DNA from: CAYRGC01 sp964601225
Lineage (GTDB): Bacteria; Patescibacteriota; Gracilibacteria; Peribacterales; Peribacteraceae
Reading direction: 5' to 3'
Length of the DNA: 64,000 nt
Assembly (NCBI GenBank): GCA_964601225.1
Contig: CAZRMM010000001.1
Location: 1-64,000, forward strand
Shown here: positions 40,799 through 49,082 of the stretch, one piece after another
Layout of the letters: each line of letters starts with the position of its first letter
Position numbering within the stretch: position 1 is the first letter of the stretch
Translations under genes and position numbers: made by a program
Notes under the pieces: generated by a model
Database searches by the model: none
What the model saw: the letters and a program-made list of their open reading frames with translations, nothing else
Told to the model about the DNA's origin: nothing

Positions 40799-42640
40799 AT
40801 GGTCTTCCACATGGCCATGCTCTTCCGTCATCGCCATCGCCGCACGCAGTACCCGATGGCGAAGTCTTCCGGCGTCCCCCTCGCACTGCAGCGACTGCTC
40901 GTGCTTGCCGTGCTTGCGGGCATTCTCTGGCTTCTGTTCAAAGGAGTCACGGGTCTCTTCGGCTGGAGCGGATCGCTTGATCGCATGCCGACCTCGCTGA
41001 CAACGGAACCGAAAGGCCTGATCAATGTGTCCTTGCAGGGAGCCGAACTGCAACCCGCGGAAGACGGCATGATGCTCTTTCCGAGCGACAGCCTGAAAAC
41101 CGGTCCCAATGCTCACGCGAGCCTCTCTTTCTTCGACCAAACACTCGCCCGACTTGATGCGTCCACCGATGTATTGATCGACGAGAGCGGCAAAGACTCT
41201 TCATCGAGTCAAATCCGCCTGACGGTGCGCGAGGGAGGGCTTTGGATCACCACCCCCCGTATGAACGGCTCGGGATCGGTCGTCCGACGCCTGGCCTTCC
41301 CGAAAGTTACCTTTGATCTACCCGGCGGCGCGGAAGTGATTGCCACCGGTCGATCCATCGCCGTGTACGCCGCGGACGGACAGGGAGTTGCCGTCACTCT
41401 CGGAGACAAGGACCCCTTCTACATCGGCGAAGGGCAGCAGTGGGAAATACCCGAAGGCGCGGAGACGATGAGCGATCCGTATAGCGGTCGGTCCCCCTTG
41501 GGTCCCACGGCACTGAGCGCGCCATTGCTGACCGAGAGCAGAATTCTCCTCCTTGGCGGGCGGGCTCCGTCGGAAGCATCCGCGCCTCGCTCGGGAAGCG
41601 GAGACGTTCTGACCCTCCGCGAACCGGCAACAGGGGCGACTGTCAGCGGCGACGTCGTGTCGGTAAAGGGCACCGTAAACCCGAGCGTGACGGGCGTACA
41701 AGTGAACGGTCACAAGGCGATCTTGGATATCGCGAGCGGCATTTTTGCCCTTGATCTTGCCCTGCCGGACGGAGAGACGGAGTTTGAAATCGGTGTCGAC
41801 GCCCTCGGCGAGAACGGCAAGACGCTTGCGACGATCAAGCGCATCGTAAAACTCAAAACGGCCTCCGACACCACGGATGCGTCCTCGCCGACGATCGAGG
41901 AGCCGGCTAAGGCTGGGGAAACCTTCAAAACTAACCGCGAAGAAGTCGTGCTGACCGGAAAGGCTCCCGTCAACGCGACCGATATCTTCGTCAATGGCTA
42001 CAAGTTGCTCCTCTTCAAGCCCGAAAAAGGGGAATGGAGCTATATCGCGAGCTTGCGGCTGAGCAACATGAAAGCCGGATCGAACACCTACGACGTTGTC
42101 GCGACGTTTGCCGACGGCAGCAAGAGCCCCGCGGCGCGACTCACGATCGTGCAAGGACAGGGGGACGAGGGAGTCGTGGGATCGTCCGCCTCCGTCGGTT
42201 CGACGGGTTCCGCAGCGTCCGCATCGAGCACGCAGAGTTCGGTGGCACTCGTCGACAACGCGCCGCTCACCCCCGGTATCCTCGCCGTCACGGGTCCCAC
42301 GCCCGGCGCCAGTCACACGGAGACGGGAACAGGGTTCCTCCTCGAGGGGAAAACGTCCAAAGGAACGGATTCGATATGGATCAATGATTATCGACTTCAG
42401 CTCTATAAGCCGGGCGTAACGTTCTGGAACTACGTCGCGGACGTGTCGTACGGCAACCTCAAGTCCGGCACGAACGCCTACGAGATCGTCGCGCGCAACG
42501 CCAAGGGCGAAGTCCTCGACCGACTGACGTACACCGTGGAGTACCAGCCATCCGCCGGGGGAACGTCGAGCTCTCGTCGTCCCCGCAACCGCTCGTCCGC
42601 ATCGTCAGCTGTGGGAGAAGGGACAAGTTCGGGACAGTAA
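40799..42640 (+). CDS. Membrane-anchored FecR-like protein with Ig-like modules
   Basis: 613 aa. A short basic cytoplasmic start is followed by one TM helix (about 29-49). The extracellular part has a FecR-like beta domain (about 85-215, with VREGGLWITTPRMNG and FDLPGGAEVIATG), then three glucodextranase/Ig-like modules with V-x-G motifs (VKGTVNPSVTGVQVNG, VLTGKAPVNATDIFVNGYKL, LLEGKTSKGTDSIWINDYRL), separated by Ser-rich linkers. It ends in a Ser/Arg tail. A surface structural or adhesive role is likely; no anti-sigma partner is present. Confidence 0.8.
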   Translation: MVFHMAMLFRHRHRRTQYPMAKSSGVPLALQRLLVLAVLAGILWLLFKGVTGLFGWSGSLDRMPTSLTTEPKGLINVSLQGAELQPAEDGMMLFPSDSLKTGPNAHASLSFFDQTLARLDASTDVLIDESGKDSSSSQIRLTVREGGLWITTPRMNGSGSVVRRLAFPKVTFDLPGGAEVIATGRSIAVYAADGQGVAVTLGDKDPFYIGEGQQWEIPEGAETMSDPYSGRSPLGPTALSAPLLTESRILLLGGRAPSEASAPRSGSGDVLTLREPATGATVSGDVVSVKGTVNPSVTGVQVNGHKAILDIASGIFALDLALPDGETEFEIGVDALGENGKTLATIKRIVKLKTASDTTDASSPTIEEPAKAGETFKTNREEVVLTGKAPVNATDIFVNGYKLLLFKPEKGEWSYIASLRLSNMKAGSNTYDVVATFADGSKSPAARLTIVQGQGDEGVVGSSASVGSTGSAASASSTQSSVALVDNAPLTPGILAVTGPTPGASHTETGTGFLLEGKTSKGTDSIWINDYRLQLYKPGVTFWNYVADVSYGNLKSGTNAYEIVARNAKGEVLDRLTYTVEYQPSAGGTSSSRRPRNRSSASSAVGEGTSSGQ

Positions 42641-42672
42641 GTGGCTTAAACCACTGATCGCGCGGTGAGATC

Positions 42673-42769
42673 GAAGGGCGGGGTCCGCGCATCACGGGAG
42701 GTGAAGGCTCCGCGCCGAAGCGCTATCTCGAAGAACCGATCCCGATTCTTTGTCACGACAAAGAAAAGG
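42673..42769. repeat. Dispersed intergenic repeat, copy B
   Basis: Second copy of the element seen at 29881-30073. It shares AAGGGCGGGGTCCGCGCAT, GGCTCCGCGCCGAAGC and GAACCGATCCCGA and ends in the hairpin TTCTTTGTC-AC-GACAAAGAA (42747-42766). It fills the space between the converging FecR-like and rluD genes. Confidence 0.7.
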
Positions 42770-42807
42770 GGACTGAGTAACCGGACATGAAGCACTAAGG
42801 GCAAGAG

Positions 42808-43743
42808 TTACGCTTCCCACGCGATCCCGCAGCGCTCGATACTCTCAATGAGCTCCTGGGGGAGGGGAGCGACCACTTTGCATCCCTTCTTGTCCGCCGG
42901 CGACGCGAACGCAAGCTTCCACGCGTGCAAGCAGAGATTCTTGATGCCCTTCTCGTCCCGTAACCGCTGCGAGAGTTCGCTGCCGTACGTGCCGTCCCCG
43001 AGGACGGGGTGCCCGAGCGCATGCAGGTGCACGCGGATCTGGTGCGTTCGCCCGGTGTGGAGCTCACAGAGGAGGAGTGCGCAACGGTCGCCCTTCGCGA
43101 GTACTTCGTAGGTAGTCTGCGCTTCGCGCGCCGCCCCCGCCGCGTGGACCGCCATGCGCGTGCGATCGGTCGTGCTGCGGCCGATCGGCGAATCGACCAT
43201 CGCTTTGGCCACGGCCGGAATCCCGGCGACGAGCGCAAGATATCGTTTATCCACGGATCGCTCCTCAAATTGTTTCTGCAACAGCTGATGATCGGCCGGG
43301 GTCTTCGCGACGAGAAGGCAACCGGTCGTGTCTTTATCGAGACGGTGCACGAGAACGGCCGATGCCGAGAAGGGAAGCGACCGCTCGCGGAAGAGGTGCG
43401 CGATACCGTGAAGGATCGTCTTCTCGCCGGGAAGCATGCCTGCACCCGGATGGACGGCGTACCCGGCAGGCTTGTTGATCACGAGGCAGGCGGCGTCCTC
43501 GTAGAGGACCGAGAGATCCAGATCGACGGGCACAATATCCGACGCAACGCGTGGCAGGTCGCCCGTCACCTCCACCTTGTCGCCCTCCTGCAGACGGTGC
43601 GCCGGCTTGTCGACCGGATCGTCATTCACGCACACGAGTTTTTCCTCGATGGCCTTCTGGGCCTGGGCGCGACTGGGGAACGCGCCTTCCGCGGCGAGGA
43701 AGGCATCGAGACGGTCGGGGGAGGAGACGATCCAAGACTGCAC
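42808..43743 (-). CDS. rluD: Ribosomal large-subunit pseudouridine synthase, RluD-like
   Basis: 311 aa. An N-terminal S4 RNA-binding domain (LDAFLAAEGAFPSRAQAQK, 12-60) precedes the catalytic domain with the Asp in HRLDKDTTG (about 140) and the GRTHQIRVHL motif (about 218). It isomerises uridines in helix 69 of 23S rRNA in the usual case. The GTG at 43743 is fixed by TACACT (minus strand, 43750-43755) exactly 6 nt upstream; the frame stays open to 44163 but that part covers the small-RNA units. Confidence 0.93.
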   Translation of the reverse strand: MQSWIVSSPDRLDAFLAAEGAFPSRAQAQKAIEEKLVCVNDDPVDKPAHRLQEGDKVEVTGDLPRVASDIVPVDLDLSVLYEDAACLVINKPAGYAVHPGAGMLPGEKTILHGIAHLFRERSLPFSASAVLVHRLDKDTTGCLLVAKTPADHQLLQKQFEERSVDKRYLALVAGIPAVAKAMVDSPIGRSTTDRTRMAVHAAGAAREAQTTYEVLAKGDRCALLLCELHTGRTHQIRVHLHALGHPVLGDGTYGSELSQRLRDEKGIKNLCLHAWKLAFASPADKKGCKVVAPLPQELIESIERCGIAWEA

Positions 43744-43761
43744 GAACGCAGTGTACCCGGA

Positions 43762-43790
43762 TTGACTTCGCCGAGGGGAATGGAAAGAAT
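43762..43790 (+). promoter_or_regulatory. Promoter of small-RNA unit 1
   Basis: TTGACT (43762-43767), 17-nt spacer, AAGAAT (43785-43790). The spacer CGCCGAGGGGAATGG is nearly identical in unit 2 (one base differs), which is unusual for a promoter spacer and may be a regulator-binding site. Confidence 0.6.
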
Positions 43791-43796
43791 ACCCGT

Positions 43797-43897
43797 CCCC
43801 TGAAGCACTCCTGCGCTCGCGTAGGAGATGGGGTCGATGCCGTCCTGGCATCGAGGGGGGCTCCTCTTTCATCCTTTCAAGGAGCTCCCCGTTTTTT
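43797..43897 (+). ncRNA. Predicted small RNA, unit 1 of a tandem array
   Basis: About 101 nt from the predicted start to the T-run. Hairpin 1 pairs CTCCTGCG (43808-43815) with CGTAGGAG (43820-43827), flanked by CCCC and GGGG. Hairpin 2 is TCGATGCC (43834-43841) with GGCATCGA (43847-43854). Hairpin 3 is a terminator: GGGGGGCTCC (43855-43864) with GGAGCTCCCC (43881-43890), then TTTTTT, with loop TCTTTCATCCTTTCAA. No coding frame of note. It has its own promoter. Confidence 0.55.
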
Positions 43898-43932
43898 GCC
43901 AAAACCAGCGGAAAAGGCCTACTCGGACCGGA

Positions 43933-43961
43933 TTGACTTCGCCAAGGGGAATGGAAAGAAT
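43933..43961 (+). promoter_or_regulatory. Promoter of small-RNA unit 2
   Basis: TTGACT (43933-43938), 17-nt spacer, AAGAAT (43956-43961). About 35 nt here match the unit 1 promoter with one or two changes, while the RNAs they drive differ much more. Confidence 0.6.
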
Positions 43962-43967
43962 AGTTAT

Positions 43968-44074
43968 CCCTCCTCTGGGTCATTTGGCCTCCGGGCCGAA
44001 TGTGGAGGGTCCGATGCACTAACCCCGCATCGGAGGGGGGCTCCTGTGATCCTTTCCGGGAGCCCTCAATTTTG
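43968..44074 (+). ncRNA. Predicted small RNA, unit 2 of a tandem array
   Basis: About 107 nt, same architecture as unit 1. Hairpin 1 has outer arms CCCTCC/GGAGGG (43968-43973, 44004-44009) around CATTTGGCC/GGCCGAATG (43981-43989, 43994-44002). Hairpin 2 is a perfect 8-bp TCCGATGC/GCATCGGA (44010-44017, 44027-44034). Hairpin 3 is GGGCTCC (44038-44044) with GGGAGCCC (44058-44065), loop containing ATCCTTTC, followed by a weaker TTTT. Confidence 0.55.
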
Positions 44075-44110
44075 TCTTGCAAGGAGAAAAGAGAGACGTA
44101 CCATCCTGCG

Positions 44111-44211
44111 GCTTCCACGTCACCCTGGTCCCTCGGGACCAGGCGGAAGAATGACGGCCTCACCCTCCGTCATTGGGACCTTCCACTCCTTCCGGAAGGT
44201 CCCCGTTTTTG
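44111..44211 (+). ncRNA. Predicted small RNA, unit 3 of a tandem array
   Basis: About 101 nt. Promoter TTGCAA (44077-44082), 16 nt, TACCAT (44099-44104), unrelated in sequence to units 1 and 2. Hairpin 1 has CTTCC/GGAAG outside and CCTGGTCCC/GGGACCAGG inside (44112-44149). Hairpin 2 is AATGACGG/CCGTCATT (44150-44157, 44167-44174). Hairpin 3 is GGGACCTTCC/GGAAGGTCCC (44175-44184, 44194-44203) with loop ACTCCTTCC and TTTTT. The primary sequence differs but the three-hairpin plan and C/U-rich last loop are kept. The array ends before the tyrS promoter. Confidence 0.5.
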
Positions 44212-44254
44212 GATGACGTTTTGAACCGACGACACCTCGGTTACACTGATTTCG

Positions 44255-45412
44255 ATGCAGGACCTCCTCACTCGCGCCGTTTCCGACGTCGTTCCCAAGA
44301 AACTCGCCGACGAGAAGCTCAAGGGCGGCAAACCTCTCAGGATCTATCTCGGCATCGATCCCACGGGCAGCAAGCTGCACCTCGGCCACGCCGTGCCGCT
44401 CCGCAAGCTCAAGGCGTTCCAAGACGCAGGTCATCACGTGATCTTCCTTGTGGGCAGCTTCACCGCGATGATCGGCGACCCCTCGGGCCGCGACGCCATG
44501 CGCGAGCCGCTCACGCGCGAGCAGGTGGAAAAGAACTTCCAGACGTACAAGGACCAGGCGGGCAAGATCCTCGATTTCTCGAAGGTCGAGCTCCGGTACA
44601 ACCACGAGTGGCTGGAGAAACTGAAATTCGACGACATCGTGAAGCTCGCCGGACACTTCACCGTGCAGCAGATGCTCGAGCGCGACATGTTCGCCGAGCG
44701 TATGGAGCAGGGGAAACCGATCGGGCTGCACGAGTTCTTCTACCCGCTCATGGTGGGCTACGACTCGGTGGTACTGGACGTGGATATCGAGCTCGGCGGC
44801 AACGACCAGCTCTTCAACATGCTCGCGGGCCGCACGCTTCAAACCGCGATGGGCAAGCGCGACAAGTTCGTCCTGACGACGAAGCTCCTCGAGGGCACCG
44901 ACGGCCGCAAGATGAGCAAGACGTACGACAACTGCATCTGGCTCGATGACTCCGCCAAGGACATGTACGGCAAGGTCCTGCGCATCAAGGACGACCTCAT
45001 CGTGACGTATCTTGAACTCGCCACGGAGCTTCCGATGGAGGAAGTGAAGGAGCTCGAGAAGCAGCTCAAGAAGGGCGTGAACCCCAAGGACATCAAGATG
45101 CGCCTCGCGCGCGAAGTGACGGCCCTCTACCACGGCAAGGAGGCCGCCGAACACGAGGAAAAGGAGTTCATTGCCGTCTTCTCCAAGCACGAACTTCCGG
45201 AGGACATGCCCGAGGTGAAGGCCAAGAAGGGAAGCCTCCTCATCGATCTCATCGCAGCGGAGAAGCTCGCTCCGAGCAAATCCGAGGCCCGCCGCCTGTT
45301 CGAACAGGGCGCGATCAAGCTCAACGACGAGGTGGTGAAAGACATCAACGCCCCGGTCGCCCCGGGCGTGCTCAAAGTGGGGAAGAGAAAGTTTGCGAGG
45401 ATCAGTCTCTGA
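44255..45412 (+). CDS. tyrS: Tyrosyl-tRNA synthetase
   Basis: 385 aa, class I. The HIGH-like motif is HLGH in PTGSKLHLGHAVPL (about 47-50) and the KMSKS-like motif KMSKT (about 222-226). A C-terminal S4 domain (about 325-385, SEARRLFEQGAIKLND) binds tRNA. TACACT (44242-44247) ends 7 nt before the ATG, so the mRNA should be leaderless and the upstream hairpins are not part of it; no T-box motif is present. Confidence 0.97.
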   Translation: MQDLLTRAVSDVVPKKLADEKLKGGKPLRIYLGIDPTGSKLHLGHAVPLRKLKAFQDAGHHVIFLVGSFTAMIGDPSGRDAMREPLTREQVEKNFQTYKDQAGKILDFSKVELRYNHEWLEKLKFDDIVKLAGHFTVQQMLERDMFAERMEQGKPIGLHEFFYPLMVGYDSVVLDVDIELGGNDQLFNMLAGRTLQTAMGKRDKFVLTTKLLEGTDGRKMSKTYDNCIWLDDSAKDMYGKVLRIKDDLIVTYLELATELPMEEVKELEKQLKKGVNPKDIKMRLAREVTALYHGKEAAEHEEKEFIAVFSKHELPEDMPEVKAKKGSLLIDLIAAEKLAPSKSEARRLFEQGAIKLNDEVVKDINAPVAPGVLKVGKRKFARISL

Positions 45413-46546
45413 TTACATCTTTCCCTCGAAGAACTTCCGCAGGTCCGCGGGATCGGTGAACTGCGTCTCGAGCGCGAAGAGCGCGACGGCGAGCTCCGGA
45501 TGCTTCTCGATCCAGTTGATGTGCAGACGTTCCTCCAGGTGCTGCGGCCAGTACGCGTTATAGGCCCTTTGCAATTGTTCCGCGGACCAGATTCCCTGGT
45601 CGATGGAATCCACCGGCTCGGTGTTGTGCGCGACCGCGAAGGCGATCATCGAAATCGTCATCATGAGGTCTTTCGCCGCCCGCGGATCGCTGAGGGTGGC
45701 ATTCTGCAATTTCAGCAGCAGTTCGCCAAAATCCTTTTGGTTCGGCGCGAGCAGGGGAGTGCCCTCCGCGGGGAGGGGAGTGTCGGCGCGGAGTTTGTAA
45801 GTCGCAAAGAGCTCCTCCTGCCTCCCGAGCTCCCGTTCGATCTTCCCGGCGAATTTCTGCCGGAAGAACCCGAGCACGGTCGAAAGCAGCGCCGCTCGCG
45901 TCTCATGAGGGGATCCTTTCTCGCGATCGAGCACGTCCTTGAGCTCCGGAAGGAGGTTCCGGACGGTCGCGAACGTGGGCTCCGTCATGTCCGGGAAGAG
46001 TTCCCGGAGGAGGGACTCGACGGTACCGGGCTTGAGGAGTTCCTCGGCGGTGCCGCCGAATCCCGGCTGCACGGCCACGTAGTGCACGGCGGTTTCCACC
46101 GGCTTCGCGGTCTTCTTGCCGAGCCCCCAATTGCCCTTTCCGGCGGCAGTGAATGCAACAGCCTTCCGCTTCTCCGTCCTGAGGAGCGCCGGCTCCCGGA
46201 GGAGGGGAGAATCATCCTGGACGAGCGCCTTGCCCTTCGCGAGCTCGCTCACGCGGAGGCGGACGCTTAGCGCCACGTCCTCCGGCTTCCGCTTGCCGAT
46301 GATCCGCTGGAAGCCCTGTTCTAAAACGAGATGACTGAGGTCCGCCGTCGGACCGGGATCGAGCACCTTGCCGTTGAGGGCCGCGAGACTCTCGCCGAGC
46401 GCAGCGCGCGTCGCACCGTGAATCTCCGCCATCGACGCCGTCGGCCCTTCCGTCGGAGCCAGGTTCCACGGCAATTGTTCGGCCTTCGCGCGGACGAGGA
46501 GCGCGGGGATATCGCCGTGGGCAGTACGGTTACCGTCGTTCACCAT
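45413..46546 (-). CDS. Hypothetical protein
   Basis: 377 aa, mixed alpha/beta, cytoplasmic, with no recognised domain. The first ~70 residues look disordered. Start MVNDGNRTAHG at 46546: TATACT lies 10 nt upstream, giving a leader of a few nt. Convergent with tyrS, whose stop abuts its own. Confidence 0.6.
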   Translation of the reverse strand: MVNDGNRTAHGDIPALLVRAKAEQLPWNLAPTEGPTASMAEIHGATRAALGESLAALNGKVLDPGPTADLSHLVLEQGFQRIIGKRKPEDVALSVRLRVSELAKGKALVQDDSPLLREPALLRTEKRKAVAFTAAGKGNWGLGKKTAKPVETAVHYVAVQPGFGGTAEELLKPGTVESLLRELFPDMTEPTFATVRNLLPELKDVLDREKGSPHETRAALLSTVLGFFRQKFAGKIERELGRQEELFATYKLRADTPLPAEGTPLLAPNQKDFGELLLKLQNATLSDPRAAKDLMMTISMIAFAVAHNTEPVDSIDQGIWSAEQLQRAYNAYWPQHLEERLHINWIEKHPELAVALFALETQFTDPADLRKFFEGKM

Positions 46547-46582
46547 GAGGGAGCGGAGTATACGCGCCTGTTTCGAAAACGA

Positions 46583-46636
46583 CAGAAAATGCCCCCACCG
46601 CGTGCCAAAAAGGGGCTTTCTTGATGCGGTGGGGGC
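46583..46636 (-). terminator. Terminator after the 738-aa gene
   Basis: GCCCCCACCGC (46591-46601) pairs with GCGGTGGGGGC (46626-46636), with a 24-nt loop, followed on the minus strand by ATTTTCTGTC. It separates the 738-aa gene from the next minus-strand gene. A smaller C/G hairpin with an A-run lies in the loop. Confidence 0.6.
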
Positions 46637-46766
46637 TCGCACCATCAGACTCGGTCACACGACCTTTCTATCACGTAAAAAGGGTTTTCAAGCAGAAACT
46701 GACGTATCCCGATTGTAAGCCACTGCAACAAAAAGGCAATACTTGGCAACGATGCATCGGCCGACG

Positions 46767-48983
46767 CTACTGAATCTTCTTCTCCGCCGTTTCAACATCG
46801 TCCACTACCCACCCCCTTTCGTTCGCCGATTCCGCCGATGCGGATTCTGCGGACGCTTCTTCCTCCGACATCGACTGCTTTTCGGTGTGCTCGTGCTCCG
46901 CAATCAGAACATTCAGCGTCTCACGCGCCTCCTCCTTCGCCGCACGCAGGGATGCCGCATTGATGCCCTGTGCCGCGAACACCGTGCGAATGCAGAGGAG
47001 GAGAAATTTTGCGCTTTTCCCGAGCCACTTCGGCACTTCGTCATCAATAAACCTGCTGCGAAGAGCATTCCGAAGTAGCTGTTTGGCAAACTTTCCGTGC
47101 ACCGTCCGAGCGACCTTGGTCCTGGGAAGGTGGGGGAGCGCTGGTCTCCGCGGTTTTCCGAGCGTTCCCGCCTCCCCGTCGAGAGGGGAGAAAGCATCCT
47201 GCCCTTCGTCCTCCTGTTCACGGAGCGGCAACGGAAGCAAAAGGGCGTCGGCGATCTCCTGGGAGGTCGCTCCGGGCAGAATTTCCACCAACGCGCGCAC
47301 GTGCTGATCCAGACGCGTGTCGATACCTTCGTGAATCTCGGGCTGGAACGTCCCATTGCGCCACTGAGAGAGAGCATCGCTGCGATCCGCCAAAACACCC
47401 GGATCCGCGGACGGTAGATGCATTCGCGACGGGCCGGGCGTCACGAGCTCCCAGAGACGCCGGCGCCGCTCCCGCCACTGCGGATGACCTGGCACCCAAA
47501 GCGTCCGGCGGACTGCTTCCACGGGTTTTTCCCCCGAAAGAAGAGAATGTAGATACCCTTCCTGTACCAGACCCTGAATTCCCAGCTGCTTTCGCAGATC
47601 TTCCGAATTCACGGATTCGCCGGCGCGAACCGCCGCGATGAAATACTGGAATGCCGGATCCTTGCTTCTCTTCTTATGGAGTTTCGGCTCCATGTCATTC
47701 TCGAGATAGGCCTCGACGGCACGATGAATCGGCGTAGTACATTGTGCCGCAAGAATGTCGGCACGACGTAGACGGTACTGGGATTCCGCAAGGACAGGTA
47801 CCTCAATTTTGAGCATGGCAAAAAATGCCTTCACGACGGAGAAGGGGACCGGTGCCTCCCCGGCGGCAAGCGCTTCAACGGTCTCAATTGTCATCGAACC
47901 ACCCCTGACCAACGCCTCGGTGCCGCTGCGTTGAGATGCGAGGATACGGATGGCATCGGCGATCGTCCGAGGCTCGTTCACGGACACTTCCCACTGCAAT
48001 GCCGCGATATCGAGGGAAGCTTCCGGCGCCGACGGACCAACGGGGTCGCAAGGCATCTGTACTTTTGAACGGGACGGTCTCTTTTTTTGCACCTCCTCAA
48101 AACACGCACGCACCTCCTGCAATCCCGCCTCGGGAAGCGACGGAATCTTGTTCCTGAGCACATCCAACCAACGCATGTCGATCGTCTCATTCGAGAGCAA
48201 AGGTCGAATGAGGGAGATCGGCAATCCCGCCGATCGCATGCCCTCGACATGCCAGGCGACATGGCAATATTCCAGAAGAGCGCGGAGCATCGCGTGCGGC
48301 TTGCGCATGCCGGCCTTCTGAATGTCCTCAACGTACGCCCGAATACGCTCCTGAACGGGCGGATGCGTCCACCCGCGGGAACCTGTGAAAGGCAGCTGCA
48401 AGAGCGTCTGTAACGGCACGATCTTTCCACCCCTGGAAAGATCCACGCAGTAGTGATCGTGCATTTCCGGCGTAATCTCCAGGCAATCGTCGATGGCATC
48501 CGCCCCGTGCAGCAACCTCGCACGATGGAGCATGACATGCGTCTGCATGCGCAGGTGGAGCGTCATGCTAAGAAGAAGTCGTTCCAAGCCCTCTTGCAGC
48601 ATCTCCCGCTCTTGACCTTCTCCATTTGTCTCGGGCATCGGGCGGGCAAGACCATCCCAATACATGGCGACCCCCGACAACGGTTCCGCATGCTTCCGAA
48701 GCAACGTTCGCGGGGGAATCGACGGATCTTCCAGTGTCGCCAATTCCGCCGGCTCAATCGCAGCTTCTTGCGCAAAGAGTTCAGGCGCCATCGAAAGCAC
48801 TCTCCAACGGAAACTACCGATCAACCACGGTACTCTTGTGCGCTGACGGGCTTCCCACAGGCGCTGCACATGATCGTTTTGAGCGGCAATATGCTCGGGA
48901 TTCAGTTCAAAATGCGTAGCAATCGGGTAATCGTTGACGTCCCAAAGGGATTTTTGACGGCCTTTTTGGGAAATCAGACTCAT
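46767..48983 (-). CDS. Large hypothetical protein
   Basis: 738 aa, helical, no TM or signal peptide. Internal segments around 335-395 (IADAIRILASQRSGTEALV, then TIETVEALAAGEAPVPFSV) look like short XRE-type helix-turn-helix units, and a similar VNSEDLRKQLGIQGLVQEGYL stretch (split here at about residue 460) follows, so DNA binding is possible. The C-terminus is acidic with Ser/Ala repeats (ASAESASAESA). CAGAAT ends 7 nt before the ATG. Like the 877-aa protein at 20-22.8 kb, it is a large lineage-type protein of unknown role. Confidence 0.6.
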   Translation of the reverse strand: MSLISQKGRQKSLWDVNDYPIATHFELNPEHIAAQNDHVQRLWEARQRTRVPWLIGSFRWRVLSMAPELFAQEAAIEPAELATLEDPSIPPRTLLRKHAEPLSGVAMYWDGLARPMPETNGEGQEREMLQEGLERLLLSMTLHLRMQTHVMLHRARLLHGADAIDDCLEITPEMHDHYCVDLSRGGKIVPLQTLLQLPFTGSRGWTHPPVQERIRAYVEDIQKAGMRKPHAMLRALLEYCHVAWHVEGMRSAGLPISLIRPLLSNETIDMRWLDVLRNKIPSLPEAGLQEVRACFEEVQKKRPSRSKVQMPCDPVGPSAPEASLDIAALQWEVSVNEPRTIADAIRILASQRSGTEALVRGGSMTIETVEALAAGEAPVPFSVVKAFFAMLKIEVPVLAESQYRLRRADILAAQCTTPIHRAVEAYLENDMEPKLHKKRSKDPAFQYFIAAVRAGESVNSEDLRKQLGIQGLVQEGYLHSLLSGEKPVEAVRRTLWVPGHPQWRERRRRLWELVTPGPSRMHLPSADPGVLADRSDALSQWRNGTFQPEIHEGIDTRLDQHVRALVEILPGATSQEIADALLLPLPLREQEDEGQDAFSPLDGEAGTLGKPRRPALPHLPRTKVARTVHGKFAKQLLRNALRSRFIDDEVPKWLGKSAKFLLLCIRTVFAAQGINAASLRAAKEEARETLNVLIAEHEHTEKQSMSEEEASAESASAESANERGWVVDDVETAEKKIQ

Positions 48984-49082
48984 GGCGGGGGATTCTGCCT
49001 GCGGGGGATCGGGGATTCAAACGCTCCGAGACGGATTGCATTTTTTTTCGCTTCGGAGAGGGGAAAATTCGATCCTGCCCTC

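Noticed and set aside
43744..44163. N-terminal extension of RluD through the hairpin region
   Set aside because: The extension is repetitive and contains promoters and terminators of the small-RNA units; the GTG at 43743 has a -10 exactly 6 nt upstream and begins the S4 domain.
43850..44212. T-box or attenuator leader for tyrS
   Set aside because: No T-box consensus is present, and the tyrS -10 lies downstream of all the hairpins, so they are not in its mRNA.
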